Assembly: GCA_028023455.1 (NCBI GenBank)
Contig: JAQFVV010012396.1
Coordinates: 8,412,085-8,476,084 of the forward strand
Reading direction: 5' to 3'
Length of the DNA stretch: 64,000 nt
Origin: Epiperipatus broadwayi
Lineage: Eukaryota; Onychophora; Udeonychophora; Euonychophora; Peripatidae
A program made the translations under genes and the position numbers. The notes below the pieces were generated by a model, which saw only the letters and a list, made by a program, of their open reading frames with translations, made no database searches and had not been told where the DNA came from. This document shows positions 23,259 to 36,098 of the stretch, piece by piece (the first letter of the stretch is position 1; every line of letters starts with the position of its first letter).

Positions 23259-23689
23259 TATCTCAACACATATATACAATCAGTGCTCAGCTTTATAATA
23301 AGATAGCCAATCTTCATACTTTAATGGACAGGCTTCAAACTACTCCAACTCACAACTCCTCAGCCTTCCATTTCATTGAAAATCTGATGATGGAACATTC
23401 AGAGCCCATGTTAGTACTGAGGTTGTTATCTTACCCATGTTGACATTCAGTCATTCTGACCCCTCATGTACAGGAGAATAATCCATTTTTTACATACATA
23501 TGCGAGGGATGGGCAGACCTTTGATGCACTATGTTTCAATATGTAAATTAATACACTATACAGGCTTAAACCTGCATATATATAAATGTATGCAGGATTC
23601 GAACTCAGACTTTCACATGAGCCTCAACTCTCCATGCCATCTCATATTGCTGACCCACCTGATCACACACATGTTGAAAAGACAAATAA

Positions 23690-23745
23690 TTACCAATATA
23701 CGTATTTCATGCTAAACCAGCAATCATCAGTTGCATATAGTTACA
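23690..23745 (-). ncRNA. hammerhead ribozyme (F1), outer stem I lost
   Basis: Core CTGATGA (23730-23724), GAA (23708-23706), the perfect palindromic stem III ATACGTAT (23705-23698) and A17 (23697) are intact. Inner stem I is reduced to CAA/TTG, and the outer helix has been replaced by TA-rich sequence. Confidence 0.65.
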
Positions 23746-23790
23746 TATATATATATATATATATATGCAGGTATAAGCCTGTATCGTGTA

Positions 23791-25299
23791 TTAATTTATC
23801 ATTCAGTAAAAAATCAAGATTCATTGTCAACTGATATAATTGCAACACTACTTGTTAATCATCAGAAGTTGAAAAAAAAAAAAACTTATAATCAATGGGC
23901 CAACCTATGTTCTTTCTAAAAATGTTTATTAAAATAATACAAAGCATCAACATTGCTTAGAATTAAATGTAAAACATTATAAAAGATAAGCCATTGGTCA
24001 GTATCACACATTATTACTTTTTTCTGTAATATTGAAAAAAATTATAATGGTATATCAAATCTGATATTCTAACAATTTTAATAAGCCCATAATTGAAATA
24101 GAATCTCATCAAATATGTAATGCTAATAATGCAAATTATTCATAGAGCTTAGTAAGTTGCCATTGTCAGACATTGTTCTGTGAATAAGTTTATCATATCT
24201 GATAATATTTATTTTAAAATATCAGCATATTTTATTTTATATATGTTTTTTGTTCACTTTTGAGAAGTTGATAGCATTTAGTTATTATTTTGGAATTCAA
24301 ACAATAGAAATTCTTTTTGCACAATATAAATACATGTAAGGTTAAATCTGATTATCATTTTTTTTAATGTAGAAATGTGTATTATCTAATAATGTATATA
24401 AATAAATAATGCTACAAAGAATAAAAGAATAAGAGATTTAAAACATTTAAAATAAGAGGAATACAATAATTAAGAGAATTAGCAACTAGAATAAATTCCA
24501 ATATCCAAACTTTATTAAAATAAAATGAAAAAGCAAGTCATTGTAATCAAAATATTTACTTAATATTTGTTTGTTTGTTTGTAAATGTGTGTAAACTAAC
24601 TTATTTATTGTTAAAGATTAAAAATCACCTTTAAAATTTTTTGGGGGATAATAGAAATTTGTGAATAATAAGTATTTGGATTAATGGCATTGCATCTTTA
24701 CTTTCTATTGTTTTACTTGAGGGTCTGACATGGCAGTTTAATTAGTTTTATTTTTTTTTACTAAATTTACTTTATATTCTTAAGTTAATAATTATTAAAA
24801 TCTAAATATTTAAATATATTACAGTTTTTTGTTATTCCTGAATTAAAAGTGAAATTTATGAAAATGGGATAAACACATTAATTTTTTAATTAATCCGAAA
24901 AATAAACAACATCAATATACTTTATAACCTGAGTGATATAATATCCATAACATATATATTAATATGAAATATCTTAAAGTATAAATTATACAGAATTGCA
25001 AAATATAAATTATTCAAGTATTATTTTTTTCCCAGATATCTAGAATATCTGATAGGGGATACTGACACCTATGCCCATTATGTTTACAGATCTTATAAAT
25101 TTTTTCACTTGTATTGTATATATATTTTATAACTTTAAATAATGTAGAAGAAAAATATGGTTATATACTGTAGTATATTAAATTAAGTCTGTAATGAAGG
25201 AGTAAGTTGTATAATTTTGAAGTATTACTATGTTCATTTAATGTGGCAAAATCATTAAAGCCGAATAACTAGAAAATCAGGGTGTATAAATGTATCCTT
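23791..25299. other. AT-rich anonymous DNA
   Basis: Nothing recognised. Confidence 0.5.
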
Positions 25300-26700
25300 A
25301 TTTTCAACCATTATGATTCCACTGGGGGATGAATATATTTCTACATTTAAACTAGTTTCTCAATTTCAAGCTTCTTTTCTCTGTATTAAATCCACAAACT
25401 TATTTTAACCATCCATTTCATATATGGTCACTTTCTGTGTCATTTTGCAATCTTTTGAAATCTAATACTTCAACTGTCCATCTATTATCATTTCACCTAG
25501 CAATAAGTCTAACCTAACTTCACTTCAATCACTTCATTCTTTTAATAATGTCAGTAAACCTGATTATTCTCTCATTTGTGTAATTCATTTTTGATTCCCT
25601 CTTTTTATTCTTAACAAACATCTGTCCATACTTCATTGACTTGCATGAAGTCTCTGACTTGCTCTTCAGAACACATCTATTAAAAATATTCTTTTTCAAA
25701 CATATAGGCATATTACTTTTTAATATTAAGTTATTCCTACAAAAGCTCTCTATCCAAGTTTAATTTTATGATTAATTTAAATCCTTTATGTTTAAATCCA
25801 TATAAATAATTTTTCCAAAGTACTTATTGTTGTTAACTTCTTCTAATTCATCATTATTTAATCTTTATTTTCTTCTTTTGAGAAAAGTCAGTCATTGAGC
25901 AGTGGACCTTTCAGCATTTATTTTTAGTCCTACATTTCTACTTTCACCTTCTAACTCTAGCAACATTTTATAAAGCTCTAAAGCATTATTTGCAAAAAAC
26001 CACGTGATCTGCAAAATGTAAATGATTTAAATAATTGTCATTTACTTTCAGTCTTGTAGTTTCATATTTTAATCCACAAAATATTTCTTGTAAAATTGCT
26101 GTAAAAAGTTATGGAAACATTCTGTCATATACCTTTCTCAATATTAATCTTCTTAGTATGATGATATATCTAATCGTTGCTGTGATATTTTAATAAATAT
26201 TTCTTAGAATGTAACAATATCCTGAGTCTATAGTATAATGATTCAATACTTTAATGATTGTAAAAAAAAATTTAGAATCAAATGTTTTTTTTTTTTAAAA
26301 TCTACAAATCTAAAGCATAATGGCAAATCATTCATTGCTCTGTTCTACAACTTTTCCCAATATTTGGATATAATCCACTATGCTAAAACCACTTTTAAAT
26401 TCAGCTTGCTCTTTCGGATGGCTAAAATTTAAATATAAGTTGTAATTATCTTAGTAAAAAGTTTGTACACAACTAATGTAAGACTAATAGGTCTGTAATT
26501 TCTCATGTTTCTTTAACACCTTTTTTAAATATCAATATTACTACTGCATTTTTCCAATTGTCTAGTACATCTTTATCATTTAGATATTTGGTATATAACT
26601 TTGATTTCAAATTTTCTATTTCTTCACCTGCTTTTTCATCATTTCCTGAAACTTTTCCATTCTTTACAGATTTAACTGAATGTCTCACTTCATTTAAAAT
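25300..26700 (-). mobile_element. LINE-A (RTE/CR1-like) fragment, decayed
   Basis: The minus-strand open stretch 26688-26503 reads MRHSVKSVKNGKVSGNDE, then LYTKYLNDKDVLDNWKNAV and VILIFKKG. This is the N-terminal reverse transcriptase motif of non-LTR elements (KNGKAPG...WKNAVVILIFKKG). Downstream (toward 25300), a decayed ADDV box near 25995 and the C-terminal block near 25700 align with the 33.3-34.4 kb copy. There are multiple stops and shifts. Confidence 0.82.
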
Positions 26701-26910
26701 GTTATATGATCACCATTTCTTATGCTTACACAAGCTGTTTACACAAAGGTTAAACTCTTCCTACAGTAGTGCCATCAGTGCAAGCCAGAGTAATCAATGG
26801 ATGCAAGAAAGTTTGTGCATAAAACCTCTATCCAGTGCCTACTCATCTAATATCACCAAACTAGTTTCCAGCATGTGGCTTCTCAAACCTTCAGGAAAAT
26901 TCTGATGTTA
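26701..26910 (-). repeat. F2 fragment with decayed hammerhead
   Basis: It matches the minus strand of F2: GATCACCATTTCTTATGC, GAGTAATCAATGGATGCA, AGTGCCTACTCATCTAATAT. The ribozyme keeps GAAACTAGT, but the CUGANGA core is not recognisable. It lies flush against the end of LINE-A. Confidence 0.65.
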
Positions 26911-28079
26911 TGCAATAATAAATTGCTATTATAATAAATAGAATATATGACCTACTTGCATAATATAGATTCAGTATCCTCATCCTACAATCAAAAATTG
27001 AAATTCTGTTACACTATAAGAAAAGTCCGATCTTATTGCAAATGTAAAAACAATCACAACAAAATAAAAATTTAAATTTTATTCAGTATAAAATTAAAAT
27101 AAACTTTCACTAAATACAGAACTAAACTGAAATAAAAATAAATTCAAAATTTTTTGTCTATTATAACAAAAATATTTTTTTTATTTAACCAATATATCAT
27201 TAATATTTTCATATCTAGAGAAATTTTAAATTCTACCCGACAAAAATGCATTATCTTAAATTTAACAATATTAACAAAAAAAATTTAGCCACTTATATTA
27301 TTAAAATTACGTCAATTAACTTTTAATTTTTACTTGATAAAGATTGCATTTATGTAAAAAGAAAATAAATAATTTTATTTTTAATAAATAATTACAAAAA
27401 AAAAAACACAATAAAATTTGATGATAGAATATAAATAGGGTTCGGATTTATCCCGATTTTATCTCTTTTGTCCTGGTGTCCCGACATATTCTTTCAGGAT
27501 ATTTAATTGTCCAGATTTTCTTACATTATCCATTCATTTTCATTTTTACTTTTATTTTTTAACTTTAAATTTTTTCTTTATATTAAATTTTTACTTTTAT
27601 AAATTAATATTTATTCATTTAATATTTTATAATTAGTTTTTTGATTGGTTAATCAGTAATTTTTCCAAAATGGAAGTGGTCATCGTACGTGATTAAAATT
27701 TGTGATTTTGTTTTAATAAATAATATATATACAAACAATTGTCTTCTGTTTTTGTTTATATTACATAATGAGTATATTGTTAGTAATGTAAATGTGATTA
27801 CATGTTTTATGATTTTTTTATTTCGTGCTGAAATATACAGTAATCTGCAATGAAGTTGCGTTTTTTTTGTGTCATGTATCCTGGTTAGACTTTATGGGAA
27901 ATATGCGCTCCTAAATATAACGTGCACCAAAAATAAATTTACTTATTTTTTATATATATTTGATTCATTTTAATTTAACAAATGATTCAGTTGACTATCA
28001 ATCTTATCTGAGATAGAAAATTTAAATAGTGAGTAATAAAATGTTCATTAAAATATATATATAACAAATGAAATGTTTT
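26911..28079. other. AT-rich anonymous DNA
   Basis: Nothing recognised. Confidence 0.5.
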
Positions 28080-28182
28080 ATTATAACAGTAGTATATAGG
28101 GTATATGAGCACAGACTTTCACATGTCTCCACATTATCTCATAACACTGATACACTTAAACACATATATGTTGAAAAGATAA

Positions 28183-28241
28183 ATAATCACCAATATACGT
28201 ATTTTATGCTAAACCAGCAACCATCAGTTGGTCCAGATTAC
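28183..28241 (-). ncRNA. hammerhead ribozyme (F1), core mutated
   Basis: All helices are present (GTAATC/GATTAT, CCAA/TTGG, TGCT/AGCA, ATACGTAT), but the core reads CTGATGG (A9 to G) and GAA reads AAA (G12 to A). It is expected to be inactive. Confidence 0.65.
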
Positions 28242-28602
28242 CATCTCTACACATATATGCTACCAGTACTCAGATATATATTAAGATAGCCAAACCTCAT
28301 ACTTTAGTGGACAGGCTTCAATCTACTCCACACTCCAACTCTTCAACCATCCATCCAATTGAAAATATGATGATGGAATGCTCAAAGGCCACCCTGAAGC
28401 TGAGATTCTTGTCACACCCATGTTGACCTAAGGTCAATCTGACCCCTCATGTACAGGACATAAGCATTCCATCATCAGATTTTCAATTGGATGGATGGTT
28501 GAAGAGTTGGAGTGTGGAGTAGATTGAAGCCTGTCCATTAAAGTAAGAGTTTGGCTATCTTAATATATATCTGAGCACTTATAGCATATATGTGTAGAGA
28601 TG

Positions 28603-28661
28603 GTAATCTGAACCAACTGATGATAGCTGTTTTAGCATGAAATACGTATATTGGTGATTAT
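28603..28661 (+). ncRNA. type I hammerhead ribozyme (F1), best-preserved copy
   Basis: Stem I is GTAATC (28603-28608) with GATTAT (28656-28661), plus CCAA (28613-28616) with TTGG (28651-28654). The core CTGATGA is at 28617-28623. Stem II pairs GCT/AGC within 28624-28638. GAA is at 28639-28641. Stem III ATACGTAT (28642-28649) is perfectly self-complementary, and A28650 is at position 17. No core base is changed. Confidence 0.78.
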
Positions 28662-28795
28662 TTATCTTTTCAACATATATGTGTTCAAGTGTATCAGAGT
28701 TATGAGATAGTGTGGAGAGTGGTGGGTCATGTGAAAGTCTGTGCTCATATACCCTATATATTACATATATAAACACAGGTATATAATAAGCCTGG

Positions 28796-28860
28796 GTGTT
28801 TCAGTTATAACAGTAGCAAACTCTCCATACATTAATGGTGATCACATAATGTTTTATTTT
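28796..28860 (+). repeat. short F2 terminal fragment
   Basis: CAGTTATAACAGTAGC, AAACTCTCCATAC and GGTGATCACATAATG match the F2 end found at 7.03, 16.1 and 61.33 kb. Confidence 0.5.
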
Positions 28861-30663
28861 ACTATATTGACACACAGATCAGCACTTTTTTATTGTTAAT
28901 ATATTTGGTAAATTGCTTATTCATTAATTATCACTTTTTTTAAAAAAAATTTAAGCCTTATTTTCTTGATTGAATTTTTAATGCATGTATTTTGAATCTA
29001 GAGTAATGAGTTAAAGGTTTTGTCATAGGAACGTTTTTACTCAAGATTTTTAATTTATGAAGTATTTTGGGAAACTAATTTAATTCATTGTCCAAGACAA
29101 AGTTATATTTGAAAAAATGGTATAGAATAAGCAGCAAAGTAATGAGAATAGCACTATCTTACTAAACTTTTATTAAGAGTATTGGCTTAAGAGGCTTGTA
29201 AAATGTTTTGAGAGTAGTAATATTTTTATATAGAGCAAAAAGGTAGACAAAAAAATAATGAAAAATATTGAAGCTTTTAGAAAGTATTAATTTGGGAGGG
29301 GGGCGTCTGAACAAAAAAACCTACAATGTAAAGATGTTGGGGAAAATAAACAAATAAAGATTATTTATGAGAAAATAAAGATTATTTATGACAAGGAAAA
29401 AACTTTGAGTAAGACATGATAATGTGCTTAGAGAAAGAGGAATTATAAATATAAAATGTATTCTGGAAAGGATTGTAGAGAATGTTAAGCAATAAGACAG
29501 AATGTATTGTGGAGTGGAGTTCATTAAATATATCTGTAACAGATATTGCACATGGAATAAGAGAATGAAAATCAGATATATTAATTTTTAACTGAGGTTT
29601 AAAATGTATATTTCGGCTAGTGATAATTTTTAGTTTAATAAATGATTAGTGATAATCATTAATATATTTATCTAGAATAGATCATGTCAAAGTTGTGGAT
29701 GGTGTAAGTTTGCCACATAAATCAAAATATATAGTTTGAGGAATGAGGTTAGATATCTGACAGATAATAATATAATAATTACTTTATGGTTTTATCATTA
29801 TTAAAGCTTTTATCAAAATGTAAATAGATTATTTTTATTATGTTCTATTTTATAAATACTACGTAAGTAGAATAAATAATTCTGCAATCAGATGTTTGGG
29901 AAATCATGTTACAATTGAGTTAATGTGCCAGGGTTATATAACAGTTTCCATTCAATGGACCAAACATACTTTTTTTTTTATCTGAGAATTACTACTGAAT
30001 ATAAATATTGTTTAAAACTATTTTTGCCTCTTTTAACAAGATAGCTAGTTCTCCGCAATTTATTCGATTCCAACAATCTCCCATAAAAAATAAACAATTA
30101 TAATGATTTCATATAATAAAAAATTTGTTTTACTTTTAAAAATATTTTAAATTAATAGTCATGATTAATAAAATACTAAAGTGTTTTTATTAATAAAAAC
30201 TCACAATTGCATTTTTTTATTTAAAAAAATCATTGTTCAAATCAATTTCAATAAAATTAAAATGAAAACAATAAAGATAAAAAAGAAATATGGGGGGGGG
30301 GGGGGCAAGGTTTAAGTTAACATAATGAATATTTTCTTATTGTGCATTTTATGTATTTTATGATCTTTTTTTATAATTATCCTTTTACCATGGTTAGAAG
30401 AACTGCTAGCCCCCCAAAATGCCTTGAAGATAAAATCTTGTATAAAAATAACAATTGTAATGAATTCCTATGAGGGGGGGGGGAGTAATTTCTTACTTTA
30501 GATTCAAAATATATTTTAAAAAAATGATTTAAAAAAAAATAAAGCTAAAATTGAAAAAAGTGTTAATTAATGAGTAAACATTTTACTTAATATATTATTT
30601 AGAAAATTACTAATCTGTGAGTAAATATACAATATAAAAACATTTCAATAGCTATAATTTTAA
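28861..30663. other. AT-rich DNA with poly(G) runs
   Basis: It includes G14 at 30292-30305 and G10 at 30474-30483, and a small direct repeat of AATAAAGATTATTTATGA near 29356-29390. The minus-strand frame 29321-29551 looks compositional. Confidence 0.45.
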
Positions 30664-31082
<419 letters not shown>

Positions 31083-31083
<1 letters not shown>

Positions 31084-31934
31084 TTCCATTACTGATTTGC
31101 CATTTTGCTTCCTGTATAGCTGCAGAATGGTATTTCCAGAGTCACAATTTATTGAATTAAAATAAAGCATTAAAAACACACACATAACACATATTTTTAA
31201 AAAAATTACTTAACACAATGCACACTTTTAAATTTGTTTTCCATGCACTTTATGTGCAAGTATTAATTTTTTATTACTATTGTAAAGCAATAAGACTGAA
31301 TTTTGTTTGTAGCACTGTTAATTTTTTTTATGTTACGTAACTGCAGAGAAAATGAACAAAATGTAGGTAAGAAAATGTTATGTAAAGTTGATTGCTGTAG
31401 AATATTTTACATTTATTTCAGAATTATCACACAAAGTTGTTTGATTTTAATAAAACTAATTTAGTTCAATGCATTTCAGAACCTCTTAATAATCTAGATT
31501 TTGGTTAAGTTGACAATAATAATATTGCTGTTGATCTTTGATGTCACTCTCTAAATGGAAGATTGATTTTTTAAATTTATATGTGACCTGTGACAATTTT
31601 TTTTTTAAGAATTACTGTAAAGGAAGGCAACCTGGATCATCTTACAAATCAGAATAGCATTTTATTGATGTCTTTTGTTTTAGTATTCATTATTATGCAA
31701 CCATAGTTTTCTTGACATTATTTGCTAATATGTGTCACATCTTCCTTGATACTAAAGAGAAACTTTAACCACTGACTGTACCAGAAGGTTGTTTCTGTTT
31801 TGTATTTGAAAAATTCAAATAAATTAGAGACTTTACTCAATTAATATAGTTATCAATATTAAATATAGTAATATAGAAATATTCACCAGTATAATTTAAG
31901 CAAGATTAATGTAATCAGCCAATTATGTATATGT
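31083..31934. other. AT-rich anonymous DNA
   Basis: Nothing recognised. Confidence 0.5.
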
Positions 31935-33285
31935 TAACATCAATTAATCAATGATCTTTTGTTCTATGGATAGGTCCAGAGACAATTACATGACAAATTC
32001 ACACATTTTCCCACTTTATTCTTTTCATTGCCCAGCTTTTCAAATCCACATATCTCTTCCCATCTCTAATATCATTCATCAAGGTCAATCTGTTCCATTC
32101 ATTCCTTTTGTTTTCATTCACCATTCCCTCCTAAATGTCTTTTTTTTTGTTTAAGCTAATATTTCTTCTTAATATAGGTTCTATCCAGTGTCTTTTTCTA
32201 TATCTAATTTCCTCAATCAATCTTCTTATTTTATTTCATTTTTTCAAAACTTCATTTGTCATTTTATTTATCCAGCTAATTTTTTTACCCTTCTCCATGA
32301 CCACATTTTAAAGGCTTCCAATCATTGTCCAATAAGCTCCACACATAGCATTTGATTAATCTTTTTCTTAATTCTCTCATTAAATGGCCACAAAATAGTT
32401 GTTTCTCTTAGTGAATGTCTCCTTTGCCCATATTATTATTCTTTTAACTTCATCTTTCTATATCTTCACTTTTATCTTCTTCATTCAACCAACTGTTCAA
32501 ATATCTAAATTAATTTACCCATTGAACAATACTATCATGGAATTTCACTTGCAGTCTTTTTGTGTTTCTCCCTATTTATAAATAGACATCTCAACATTAA
32601 TCTACATTCCATATTGCAGACATCCTTCCTCTAAGTTATTCAACATATTCTGAAGACTCATTTTTATTCTCAGCAATAAGAGCAATTTTACTTTCAACAT
32701 TAGTTCCTCCACAATATAAATATTTATTTAACATGTCTTCTAAATAAGTACTAAAAAGCATAAGTGATATACTGTGTCTTTGCCTAACTCTTCTTTCTCT
32801 ATTCACTTTATCAGTATTATTATTCTCCAGTCTAATTCTTGTTCTTTGCCCAATATATACATTTCAAATCAATTTTCTTTCTTTTCAAAATACTTCTTTA
32901 TTTTTTAAGATCGTCATAAACTTATTCCATATTACTTTATCAAATGCTTTTTCCAAATCCACAACACAAATAGTATCAATTCTTTTTCAATATAACTCTT
33001 TACAATTGTTCTAACAACACCAATAGCATTTCTTGTACTTTTCACTCTCTGCAAATCAAACTGTTCTTTTTTAATATAATGTTCTATATTCCCATAAATT
33101 ATTTGAATAAAAATCCACTTTAGAAGCATGAGGTAATAAACTTAGTGCTCTGCACTCTTCACATTTAACAGCTTTCTTCTTCATAGCAATTGGAATCATT
33201 ATAGTCTTCAAAAAATCTTCAGGCCAAATTTCACTATTATATATTAGATTGTAAAGTCCAACTATTTCCTTCAACATCAACCATT
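31935..33285 (-). mobile_element. LINE-B reverse transcriptase fragment to C-terminus, decayed
   Basis: Reading down the minus strand from 33285: YNLIYNSEIWPEDFLKTIMI, AVKCEECRALSLLPHASKV (near 33160), KEQFDLQRVKSTRNAIG (near 33050), a DLEKAFD-like box (near 32955), RVRQ...SLMLFSTYLEDML (near 32780), then KRIIIWAKETF (near 32450), and finally LMNDIRDGKRYVDLKSWA (near 32060). This is the complete order of a non-LTR reverse transcriptase and its C-terminal region, with many stops. It differs in sequence from LINE-A and LINE-C. Confidence 0.82.
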
Positions 33286-34445
33286 ATTAATCCACTGAAG
33301 AATGAAGGTCTCTCCAAGTTCAATCCATCTTTTTCGATCTTTAGCTTCTCTTCTCCATATCACCTCTGCACAATTTCTTATTTCATCCATCCATCTCACA
33401 TATGGTCTCTTTCTGGGTCTTTTAAAGTCTCTTGGAATCTGGTTTAAGATTGCAATTGTCCAACTATTATCATCTCTTCTAGCAATATGTCCAGCCCAAC
33501 TCCATTTCAGTCTTTTAATTTTTTCAATAAAATCAGTAACACCTGTTTGTTCTCTTACCCTTATATTGTGTTTTTTATCTCTTCATTACTCCCAACATGA
33601 ATCCCTCCATACTTCTTTGAGTGGCCTGAAGTCTCTGTATTGCTCTTCTATTGAGTGTTCAAGTCTCAGATCCATAAGTAAGATCTGGTAAAACACATTT
33701 ATTAAAAACCTTCCTTTTTAAGCACATAGGTACATTTCCTTTTAGTATCAAGTTATTTCTACAAAAACGATTCCAACCAAATTTAATTCTATGATTAATT
33801 TCATCCATTATGTTTCCATCAGTATTAATAATCTGACCAAGGTATTTGTAGCTGTTAACTTCTTCTAACTCATCATAATCGATCTTTATTTTCATATTTT
33901 GAGAAAATCCATTAAACATTATTTTAGTCTTTTTAACACTTATCTTTAGTCATACTTTCATCTGATAACTCCTGCAACATTTCCTGCAGCTCTAAAGCAT
34001 TATTTGCAAAAACAACTATATCATCTGCAAAATCTAAATGACTTAAATAATCTCCATTTACTTTCACTCCTTTAGTTTCCTATTTTAATCCACAAAATAC
34101 TTCCTGCAGCACTGCTGTAATAAGTTTTGGAGATATGGAGTCATCCTGTCTTGCACCCTTCTCAATGTTGACTTTCCTAGTATCATTATGTAATCTAATT
34201 GTTGCTGTTGCATTTTTATAAATATGCTTTAAAATATGACAATATCATGAACCTTGATGATCCAATGCTTTAATCACTGAAGAAATGTTCATAGAATCAA
34301 ATGCCTTTTCATAATCTACAAATCCAAAGCATAATGGCAACTCATATTCATTTTTCTTTTCTATAACTTCTCTTGATATTTGGATATGATCTATTGTACT
34401 AAAACCACTTTTAAATCCAGCTTGTTCTCTTGGTTGGTGGAAATC
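33286..34445 (-). mobile_element. LINE-A fragment, RT palm to 3' end
   Basis: On the minus strand, FADDIVVFANNALELQEML (near 34030) carries the catalytic ADD. MFNGFSQNMKIKIDYDELE follows at 33919, then YKYLGQIINTDG, FGWNRFCRNNLILKG and CVLPDLTYGSET (near 33665). This 86-codon open stretch is the best-preserved LINE-A piece. It lies directly upstream of LINE-B on the same strand, so the two fragments abut in an order no single element would have. Confidence 0.87.
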
Positions 34446-34688
34446 AAATCTTACTTACCAAGATAATTATTTCCTTCATATAACCACTTAAATAAAGCAA
34501 AGCTTTTATGCATACATTTTGTCTAAAGACTTTTAAAAGTAGTAAAAAGTATGACATATAATGTTTCCTAGGCTGTTTTTCAATCTTCAAAAAGCAAATA
34601 TTAAGAATATCTCTGAATTCTTCATGGACTTTTATTTCTTCATATTATATATATATTCAAATATTCTCACAGATAAAATAATTCATAT
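34446..34688. other. AT-rich anonymous DNA
   Basis: Nothing recognised. Confidence 0.4.
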
Positions 34689-34869
34689 TTCCTGGGGCTT
34701 CCGTGTAATAAAAATATTATAGCTAAATAGCTGATGTTTAGGTTCAAGTACTTTCTCAGAGCTTCTTTCTCAAATCATAAGAAAGCTTTGAGGAAAGTAC
34801 TTGTTATTGTACTGAAATGTCAGCTATTTAGCATAATATTTTTATTACACGGAAATTCCCGGAAATAAT
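34689..34869. mobile_element. small foldback element (MITE-like)
   Basis: Terminal inverted repeats of about 77 bases: TTCCGTGTAATAAAAATATT ... GCTAAATAGCTGA ... AAGTACTTTCTC on the left and its complement on the right, around a short centre. The ends read ATTTCC and GGAAAT. There is no coding content. Confidence 0.75.
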
Positions 34870-36098
34870 ACTATAAATGTATATATAACAAAAAAAATAG
34901 GGAATAAATTCCAAAAAATATTCAAAATATCAATATATACAAATAAATAATAGCTATAACTAGCCCAGAATCTTTATAGACACCATTTTTATTGATGGAA
35001 AGTTCTTATTATGATCCGTAATTACTCCCAGTGATAATTAACAAAATCCTACCAAGTGCTAGTTTAACTAATTACACATTTATCGGATCGAATATTTTGC
35101 TGTAAATCTTATATTAAAATTTTATTTATTTAAAATTATATTCTCGTCATTGTTAAAATGAGATTGTAGACACAATGTTTTTTTACAAGTAAAACCCAAA
35201 AAAGGATGACTGAACAATTTGGATTTTAAAAATATATATATCAAATTTTTATTACCCGATTATCTGAATTATTTAAAATTGACAATTTTAATGATGTCAC
35301 CGGTAATGACCAAAGGCTTTAAAAACAAATATGCAAGAAATAATTGCAATCTAAATCAGTGCTTACTGAAAAGACCAGAACATAATTCAAAATAAGGAGA
35401 TAGAGAAACCCAATACAACAAATTACTATAAATGCCAGCACATATCAAAACATTCAAAGTAAAACATTTATAAATGATCTATTTTAAAACTACTGTTTTT
35501 TAATACTTTATTATGCTGTTCTGCAAAAACAATGTTACAGTGAGCTATAAGAATTGCACAATAGATAAATACAACCATATCATTGTTTATTCTTCTTGTG
35601 ACAACTAAGAAGACAATTGCTAAATAAAGGCCTTATAAACAGCTGCCTTCTCCAGATATTGAATCAGAAGCAGAACTGTCATGATTAGTGTAGCTAGCTA
35701 TATTCTAAGAATCTCTTATTCTTCTTATTTTATATGGACTAAATTCATAGATTCTTCTTACATACAAATTTTACTTATTAGGTTTATACAAATTGATAAA
35801 GCTTTGAAATTAAATATAAGATGTTGTTACACAAATTCTCATGAATTCTTTAATCACCTAAATTTTAATATAAATAAGTCATTCGTGAACAACAAACATA
35901 TGAGAAGTTGTTATCCTCTAATGGTGTCTCTCAGAGAATTTGAGGTTTCCTGCATAAAAAAAATATTTAATTTTCCCCAATTTAAATGTTATATAATTCT
36001 ATTTTCACCAAAAAAGGAAGTAGTTTTTAATGTATATTGGTGGCTATACTCTATAATGTTAATGATATTAGGAAAATCTAGCCTGAATATTGTTTTAA
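34870..36098. other. AT-rich DNA with one long unsupported open frame
   Basis: Plus strand 35681-36172 is open for 163 codons, but its last part runs into the F1 foldback. The product is I/L/F/S/N-rich with no known domain, so no gene is called. Confidence 0.4.

Larger units (their letters stand above)
23100..23790 (-). repeat. two direct tandem F1 units with ribozymes
   Basis: The units at about 23105-23420 and 23580-23790 share AACTCAGACTTTCACA, CTCTCCATGCCATCTCA, GACCCACCTGATCACACACA and the minus-strand hammerhead. Position 17 of the two ribozymes lies at 23211 and 23697, so self-cleavage of a minus transcript would release a 486-base unit. Spacer text TTGACATTCAGTCATTCTGA / CCCCTCATGTACAGGA recurs at 28.4 and 42.1 kb. 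Confidence 0.8.
28080..28795. repeat. F1 head-to-head palindrome with two ribozymes
   Basis: Two arms of about 300 bases (28085-28383 and 28464-28769) are close inverted copies, each with a hammerhead. They are separated by about 80 bases containing GTCACACCCATGTTGACCTA and ACCCCTCATGTACAGGACAT. The same spacer ends the single copy at 41.79-42.17 kb. RNA from either strand would contain one sense ribozyme and fold into a long hairpin. Confidence 0.85.

Noticed and set aside
28068-28776. Open frames on both strands across the 28 kb repeat (FMLNQQ-type products), also at 23586 and 57395
   Set aside because: They are translations of the F1 repeat. The shared peptide is the ribozyme stem region read in frame.
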